Shown here piece after piece: positions 6,188 through 9,811 of a stretch of 9,811 bases of DNA. Below the pieces are notes generated by a model. That model did no database searches. It saw only the letters and a list, made by a program, of their open reading frames with translations, and was not told the DNA's origin. Within the stretch, counting starts at the first letter, position 1. Each line of letters starts with the position of its first letter. The translations under genes were made by a program, and so were the position numbers. Source of the stretch: Kiritimatiellia bacterium (GTDB taxonomy: Bacteria > Verrucomicrobiota > Kiritimatiellia > CAIQIC01 > Lenti-01); NCBI GenBank assembly GCA_018432565.1, contig JAHDSS010000371.1, positions 1-9,811 of the forward strand. Reading direction: 5' to 3'.

Positions 6188-6996
6188 GCGGCCCGCTGCT
6201 GCAGGTGGACAGCCTGCGCGTCACCTATGGCGCGCCGGGCCGGCGGGTGGTGGAGGCGGTGCGCGGCGTATCGTTCGAGGTGCTTCGCGGCCGCTGCCTG
6301 GGCGTGGTGGGCGAGAGCGGCAGCGGCAAGAGCACGCTGGCGCGGGCGGTGCTGGGGCTGGAGGAGCGGGTGGACGGCCGCATTGAATTCGACGGCCGGG
6401 AGGTGCTGCGGATGGGGCGCGCGGAGATCCGGGCGTTTCGCCGGCGCGCCCAGATGGTGTTTCAGGACCCGATGGGGTCGTTGAATCCCCGCCTGAAGGC
6501 GGGGGCGGCGCTGGCGGAAGTGCGGCGGGTGCACGGGCTGGCGAAGACGCGGCGGGAGGCGGCAGCCCAGGCGGCGGACTGGCTGGCAACGGTGGGGCTG
6601 GATGCGGCCTATGCCAACCGGTTTCCGCACGAGCTGAGCGGCGGTCAGCGGCAGCGCGTGAATCTGGCGCGGGCGCTGTGCGTAGGGGCGGAATTTCTGA
6701 TTGCCGACGAACCGGTCAGCGCGCTGGACGTGTCGGTGCAGGCGCAGATCCTGAACCTGTTGAAATCGCTGCAGGAAACGCGCGGGATTACGTGGCTGCT
6801 GATCGGGCACGATCTGGCGGTGATGCGGCAGATGGCGGACGAGGTGCTCGTGATGAAGGAGGGACGGATCGTGGAGCGCGGGCCGGTGGACGAGGTGCTG
6901 GCGCGTCCGGCGCATTCGTACACGAAGGAACTGCTGTCGGCGGCGCCCAGCGTGAGGCAGGCGCTGGACCGCCGCGCGGCGGAGAGGGCGGTTTGA
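6184..6996 (+). CDS. Opp/Dpp-type ABC transporter ATPase, OppF/DppF-like
   Basis: This 270-residue ATPase is the natural partner of the preceding OppD-like protein; the two would form the heterodimeric nucleotide-binding pair of one importer. Motifs: Walker A GESGSGKS (43-50), Q-loop Gln94 in VFQDPMGSLNPR, signature LSGGQRQR (151-158), Walker B FLIADEP (171-177), D-loop SALDVS and switch His209. VFQDPMGSLNPR is typical of OppF/DppF. The C-terminus stops soon after AHSYTKELL, so it lacks the longer cysteine-rich tail of its partner and is shorter than many OppF proteins (about 320-330). ATG 6184 overlaps the OppD-like stop as ATGA, which indicates translational coupling. The reading frame stays open upstream through the preceding gene, but that part is out of frame with OppD and has no ABC motifs. 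The transported substrate cannot be told from the ATPases. Confidence 0.92.
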   Translation: MSGPLLQVDSLRVTYGAPGRRVVEAVRGVSFEVLRGRCLGVVGESGSGKSTLARAVLGLEERVDGRIEFDGREVLRMGRAEIRAFRRRAQMVFQDPMGSLNPRLKAGAALAEVRRVHGLAKTRREAAAQAADWLATVGLDAAYANRFPHELSGGQRQRVNLARALCVGAEFLIADEPVSALDVSVQAQILNLLKSLQETRGITWLLIGHDLAVMRQMADEVLVMKEGRIVERGPVDEVLARPAHSYTKELLSAAPSVRQALDRRAAERAV

Positions 6997-7035
6997 GATT
7001 GATGAAGCGGAAGCCAGCGGTCAGGATGAGCAACT

Positions 7036-7061
7036 GGAGGCCGGGATTCGCCCGGGCCTCC
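7036..7061 (+). other. GC-rich hairpin in the ATPase-glycosyltransferase gap
   Basis: GGAGGCC (7036-7042) pairs with GGCCTCC (7055-7061). The stem continues as GGG (7043-7045) with CCC (7051-7053), leaving one bulged G at 7054 and a 5-nt loop. It lies in the 91-bp gap between the OppF-like stop and the glycosyltransferase start. No T-run follows, so a canonical intrinsic terminator is not supported. It may mark the 3' end of the ATPase transcript or a leader structure. Confidence 0.35.
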
Positions 7062-7087
7062 GCGCCCTGTTCAAGGAACCCTGTTGA

Positions 7088-7912
7088 ATGAAGATCAGCG
7101 TGATCACCACCCTGTACAACCGCCCGGAGCATCTCCGGCTGCTGGCGGCGGCCCTGGCGGCACAGACGCGGATTCCGGACGAACTGGTGGTGGCGGACGA
7201 CGGGTCGGATGAGGCGACGGCCGAGGCGGTGGCGCGCCTGCTGCCGTCCTGCGGGTTCCCTGCGAAGGTGGTGCGGCAGGAGAAGGACGGCTATCGGCTG
7301 TCGGCGGCGCGCAACCTGGCCGTCCGGGCGGCGACGGGGGAGTATCTGCTGTTTCTGGACTGCGACATGGCGCCGCTTCCGGACTCGGTGGCCGTGCACG
7401 AGCGGTGGGCCGCGCCCGGTCGTTTGCTGTGCGGCAACCGCGCCCTGCTGGATGAGGCGGCCACCCGCGCGCTGTTTGCGGCGCGGCCGGCGCCGGCCGA
7501 GGCCGACTGGGAGCAGGCATGGGAACAGGCCGACCGCGGAGAACTGGAGGCGGCGGCGCGGCTCTTCCGCCGCCATGTCCGCCTCCGCCGCTGGCATCTG
7601 GCGCGTCCGCACAAGCCCAAGCTGCTGGGCTGCCATTTTTCGCTGTTTCGCGACGACGTGGAAAGAGTCAACGGCTTTGACGAAAACTACGTGGGCTGGG
7701 GCTACGAGGATGACGATTTCGCCCGGCGCCTCTACAAGGCCGGCGTGGAACCCCGCAGCGTGATCGAGGACGCGCGGATGCTGCATCTGTGGCATGCCTC
7801 GATGGCCCCGCAGGCGCTGAAACGGCGCCGCGACCGCCCCAACCGCGCGTATTTTCGCCGCTGGGGCGCGCCGGCCCGCTGCATCAACGGGCTGCGTAAG
7901 CCGGAGGCGTGA
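7088..7912 (+). CDS. Family 2 glycosyltransferase with galactosyltransferase-like C-terminal domain
   Basis: The 274-residue protein is a GT-A fold, inverting-type glycosyltransferase that would move a sugar from a nucleotide donor to a glycan or other acceptor in the cytoplasm. The N-terminal GT2 domain opens with ISVITTLYNRPEHL and has VVADDGSDE (Asp37, Asp38) for nucleotide binding and the metal-binding DxD motif LDCDM (Asp91, Asp93). The C-terminal part carries VNGFDENYVGWGYEDDDF at 194-211, the Glyco_transf_7C signature whose Glu-Asp pair supplies the catalytic base, followed by HLWH at 233-236. There is no membrane segment or signal peptide. AAGGA at 7073-7077, 10 nt before ATG 7088, is a fair ribosome-binding site. 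The rRNA methyltransferase start overlaps its stop. The coding strand is richer in C than the ATPase genes just upstream. Donor and acceptor are unknown. Confidence 0.9.
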   Translation: MKISVITTLYNRPEHLRLLAAALAAQTRIPDELVVADDGSDEATAEAVARLLPSCGFPAKVVRQEKDGYRLSAARNLAVRAATGEYLLFLDCDMAPLPDSVAVHERWAAPGRLLCGNRALLDEAATRALFAARPAPAEADWEQAWEQADRGELEAAARLFRRHVRLRRWHLARPHKPKLLGCHFSLFRDDVERVNGFDENYVGWGYEDDDFARRLYKAGVEPRSVIEDARMLHLWHASMAPQALKRRRDRPNRAYFRRWGAPARCINGLRKPEA

Positions 7913-9111
7913 TGGACTGGAGCGAGAAGACGCAAATCGTGGTGACGTGCGGCCGGGGGTGCGTCGGGGCGCTGCTGGGCGAACTGCGCGCCCTGGGACA
8001 TGATCCGCAGGAGATCTCGCCCACCTCGGTGGGGATCGAAGGCGATCTGCGCGAGGCGATGCGGCTGAATCTCTGGCTGCGCACGGCGAACCGGGTGCTG
8101 TTCGAAGTGGCGGGGTTCGAGATTGATTCCGCCGACGAGCTGTATGCCGCGGCGCACGAGCTGCCGTGGGAGGCCTGGCTGCCGTCGGACGCCCCGTTCC
8201 ACGTGCACGGGGTGGCCCGGCACGAGAGCATCCGCGATTCGCGCTTTGCGGTGCTGCGCGTCAAGGATGCGATCGCGGACCGGTTCGTGGAGCGGACGGG
8301 GGCGCGGCCGGATTCCACCTCGGCGCCCGACGGCGCGGCCTGCGTGGCGTTTTTCTGGGACGGGCCGGCGGTGCGGTATTTCCTGGACACCAGCGGGGTG
8401 CCGCTGTCGCACCGCGGCTACCGCTGGAAACCCTGGACTGCGCCGCTCCGCGAAACGCTGGCGGCGGCCATCCTGCTGGAACTGGGCTGGCCGAAGACGC
8501 CGGCCGAGGCGTTGATCGGGCCGATGTGCGGCAGCGGCACGCTGGCGATCGAGGCGGCATGGATCGCGCAGAACCGCGCGCCGGGGCTGGAACGGGAGGA
8601 GTACGCCTTCCGGCGCCTGAACGGCGTGAAGGAGGCCGACTGGGAGGCGCTGAAGGCCGAGGCCCGGGCGCGGTTCCAGGCGGCGCCGCGCGCGTGGATT
8701 GCGGCGTCGGACGCGGCGCCGCCGGCCATTGCCTGCGCGCGGGACAACGCGGCGCGGGCGGGGGTCGAACGGCTGATCCGCTTTCACACCTGCGACTTCC
8801 GCGACACGCCCCTGCCGAAACCGCCGGCGCTGGTGCTGATGAATCCCGAGTACGGCGAGCGTCTCGGAGAATCGCAGGCGCTGGAGGAGCTGTATGCCGC
8901 CATCGGCGCGTATTTCAAGAGCGCCTGCCAGGGCATGCGCGCGGCGGTGTTCACGGGGAACCTGGCCCTGGGGCGGAAGATCGGGCTGCATCCGGTCCGG
9001 CGGCTGCCGATGTGGAACGGGGACATCGAATGCCGCCTGCTGGAGTACGACATCTACGAAGGCACCCGCGATGCGCGCCTGCTGCGCAAGCATGCCGCCC
9101 CAAAAGTATAA
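7912..9111 (+). CDS. rlmL: 23S rRNA (guanine-N2) methyltransferase, RlmL-type (THUMP plus class I MTase)
   Basis: The 399-residue protein matches the stand-alone RlmL form (as YpsC in Bacillus); in E. coli RlmL is the N-terminal half of the RlmKL fusion, which makes m2G2445 in 23S rRNA. An N-terminal ferredoxin-like/THUMP RNA-binding region spans about 1-160 (for example ISPTSVGIEGDLREAM, LNLWLRTANRVL). An SHRGYRWKPWTAPLRETLAA linker leads into the methyltransferase domain: the SAM-binding motif is GPMCGSGTLAIEAA from 203 and the catalytic-loop motif is NPEYGERLG from 311. The C-terminal WNGDIECRLLEYDIYEGT is a strong family marker. Both MTase motifs deviate from the usual DPxCGSGT and NPPYGERL. 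ATG 7912 is favoured over GTG 7909 because GGAGG (7903-7907) lies 4 nt upstream; it overlaps the glycosyltransferase stop by one base. A strong hairpin starts directly after the TAA. Confidence 0.9.
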   Translation: MDWSEKTQIVVTCGRGCVGALLGELRALGHDPQEISPTSVGIEGDLREAMRLNLWLRTANRVLFEVAGFEIDSADELYAAAHELPWEAWLPSDAPFHVHGVARHESIRDSRFAVLRVKDAIADRFVERTGARPDSTSAPDGAACVAFFWDGPAVRYFLDTSGVPLSHRGYRWKPWTAPLRETLAAAILLELGWPKTPAEALIGPMCGSGTLAIEAAWIAQNRAPGLEREEYAFRRLNGVKEADWEALKAEARARFQAAPRAWIAASDAAPPAIACARDNAARAGVERLIRFHTCDFRDTPLPKPPALVLMNPEYGERLGESQALEELYAAIGAYFKSACQGMRAAVFTGNLALGRKIGLHPVRRLPMWNGDIECRLLEYDIYEGTRDARLLRKHAAPKV

Positions 9112-9117
9112 AGTATA
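9104..9117. repeat. Tandem AAGTATA repeat across the rlmL stop codon
   Basis: AAGTATA occurs twice back to back (9104-9110 and 9111-9117). The first copy encodes the last Lys-Val residues of RlmL and the first two bases of its stop codon; the second begins with the last base of the stop and enters the left arm of the hairpin that follows. Read on the minus strand, the sequence beyond the hairpin is TTATACTTTTGG, which would supply a short T-run for a terminator in that direction. Confidence 0.45.
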
Positions 9118-9151
9118 GACTTCACCCTCCTGGGAGGGTGAAGTCTATACT
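9112..9151 (+). terminator. Perfect 19-bp stem-loop, probable terminator after rlmL
   Basis: AGTATAGACTTCACCCTCC (9112-9130) and its exact complement (9133-9151) are separated by only TG, giving a 19-bp perfect stem that starts immediately after the rlmL stop codon. The plus strand continues ATTTACATTTG, a moderate T-rich tail, and the minus strand has TTTT about 10 nt beyond the arm. Position and stability favour an intrinsic, perhaps bidirectional, terminator. The stem is longer than most terminators and has AT-rich outer ends with a GC-rich tip, so a dispersed palindromic repeat is an alternative. Confidence 0.7.
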
Positions 9152-9152
9152 A

Positions 9153-9185
9153 TTTACATTTGAGCCGCGCGGAATTGGCTATACA
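9153..9185 (+). promoter_or_regulatory. Possible promoter for the deacetylase gene
   Basis: TATACA (9180-9185) resembles a sigma-70 -10 box and lies 20 bp before ATG 9206. Candidate -35 hexamers are TTTACA (9153-9158, spacer 21) and TTGAGC (9160-9165, spacer 14), and neither spacing is ideal. The strong hairpin just upstream makes an independent promoter plausible. Confidence 0.25.
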
Positions 9186-9205
9186 TCCGGCGGGATTTTT
9201 CTACG

Positions 9206-9811
9206 ATGGTGCAGAGGATGAACCCGAGCATTCCCATCCTGTGCTATCGCAACATTTCGCCGGTGTGCGGCATCACGCCGGAGGAGTTCCGCTCGCATCT
9301 GGAATGGCTGTCGGCGCACGAGTGGCGCAGCCTGCCGCTGGAGCGGGTCATTGACTATGTCAAGGGCGGCGAACCGCCGCCGCCGCGTTCGTACGTGCTG
9401 ACGTTCGACGACTGCTATCTCGACAACTGGGTGCATGCGGCGCCGCTGCTGCGGGAATTCGGCGTGGGCGCGTCGTTCGGGGTGGTGACGGCCTATCTGC
9501 ACGACGGCCCGCGGCGGCCGGACGCGGCCACGCCCGGGGCCGATCTGCGCGAACTGCCGGTGGCGCGCGACGCCTGGGACCGGGCCGTCGAACGCAACGA
9601 CCCCACCGCCTTCATGAACCGCGCCGAGCTGCGCGCGCTGGTGGACGAGCAGGGCCACGGCCTGTTCGGGCACTCCCATACCCATCAGGCCTGCTTCCGT
9701 TCGGACAAGCCCATTGACCGCGAGCCCGGCGACATGCATCCCGGCGTGCGGGGCATCTACCTGGAACTGCGCGACGGCCTGCCGATGTATCCCAGCGGGT
9801 CGGCCTATGCC
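9206..9811 (+). CDS. Polysaccharide deacetylase (NodB/CE4 family), 3' end missing
   Basis: The reading frame is open from the start codon to the right edge (202 codons) and is incomplete. It encodes a carbohydrate esterase family 4-like enzyme that removes acyl groups, typically N-acetyl, from a glycan. SIPILCYRNISP near the N-terminus is the usual first strand. YVLTFDDCYLDNW holds the first NodB motif TFDD, whose second Asp normally binds metal. FGHSHTHQACF holds the second motif with its metal-binding histidines. About 75 residues lie between these motifs, longer than in simple NodB domains. ATG 9206 (GGCGGGA 10 nt upstream) is annotated; ATG 9218 is in frame, but its AGAGG is only 1 nt away. 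No signal peptide is visible, so a cytoplasmic role on an activated or lipid-linked glycan is possible. Its substrate is unknown. Confidence 0.85.
   Translation, partial: MVQRMNPSIPILCYRNISPVCGITPEEFRSHLEWLSAHEWRSLPLERVIDYVKGGEPPPPRSYVLTFDDCYLDNWVHAAPLLREFGVGASFGVVTAYLHDGPRRPDAATPGADLRELPVARDAWDRAVERNDPTAFMNRAELRALVDEQGHGLFGHSHTHQACFRSDKPIDREPGDMHPGVRGIYLELRDGLPMYPSGSAYA

Noticed and set aside
7002..7091. Small 29-codon open frame between the OppF-like and glycosyltransferase genes, overlapping the latter by ATGA
   Set aside because: The overlap is suggestive, but there is no good ribosome-binding site, the frame is continuous with a shadow frame of the ATPase gene, and the peptide spans a hairpin; no recognisable feature supports it.
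7732..9093. 453-codon open frame on the minus strand
   Set aside because: It is antisense to rlmL, which has strong family motifs; the Arg/Gln/Pro-rich composition is that of a shadow frame.

Overview
The window is a compact, G+C-rich stretch of bacterial chromosome. It has nine complete protein genes, one gene cut at each end, and short intergenic gaps. The partial gene at the left edge has a textbook type IV prepilin leader, and the other genes include a CHASE-domain histidine kinase, Opp/Dpp-type ABC ATPases, NudC, the C-terminal CinA (PncC) amidase and RlmL. Together these suggest a free-living, diderm-type bacterium. My guess is a PVC-superphylum relative such as Kiritimatiellota, or another high-GC Gram-negative group, but nothing here is taxonomically decisive. 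I see no rRNA, tRNA, CRISPR array, transposase, integrase or phage gene.

Layout: (1) 1-102, minus: 5' end of a pseudopilin gene. (2) 103-326: divergent gap with nested short repeats. (3) 327-2042, plus: sensor histidine kinase with no response regulator nearby. (4) 2043-2176: unusually AT-rich convergent gap with a GC hairpin and a 14-bp direct repeat whose second copy enters the 3' end of the next gene. (5) 2177-2653, minus: CinA-C/PncC amidase. (6) 2734-3804 and 3807-4556, plus: CDP-paratose-2-epimerase-like SDR protein and NudC, closely coupled. (7) 4576-5208, minus: metallo-beta-lactamase-fold hydrolase. (8) 5213-6187 and 6184-6996, plus: OppD- and OppF-like ATPases, start overlapping stop, without permease or binding-protein genes. 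(9) 7088-7912 and 7912-9111, plus: family 2 glycosyltransferase and RlmL-type 23S rRNA methyltransferase, start overlapping stop. (10) 9112-9151: perfect 19-bp stem, probably a terminator. (11) 9206 to the right edge, plus: polysaccharide deacetylase, 3' end missing.

How the genes may work together: NudC makes NMN from NAD(H) and a PncC-type amidase deamidates NMN for NAD resynthesis, so genes 5 and 6 may form a small pyridine-nucleotide recycling group around an NAD-dependent epimerase. The epimerase, glycosyltransferase and deacetylase all fit surface-glycan synthesis. The ATPase pair would energise peptide or oligosaccharide import with membrane partners encoded elsewhere.

I did not find a clearly new multi-gene system. 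The best leads are the Tyr-to-Phe change in the epimerase catalytic motif, the NudC/PncC neighbourhood, the AT-rich island with a 14-bp repeat at the cinA 3' end, the nearly touching divergent starts near 5208-5215, and the nested repeats upstream of the kinase.
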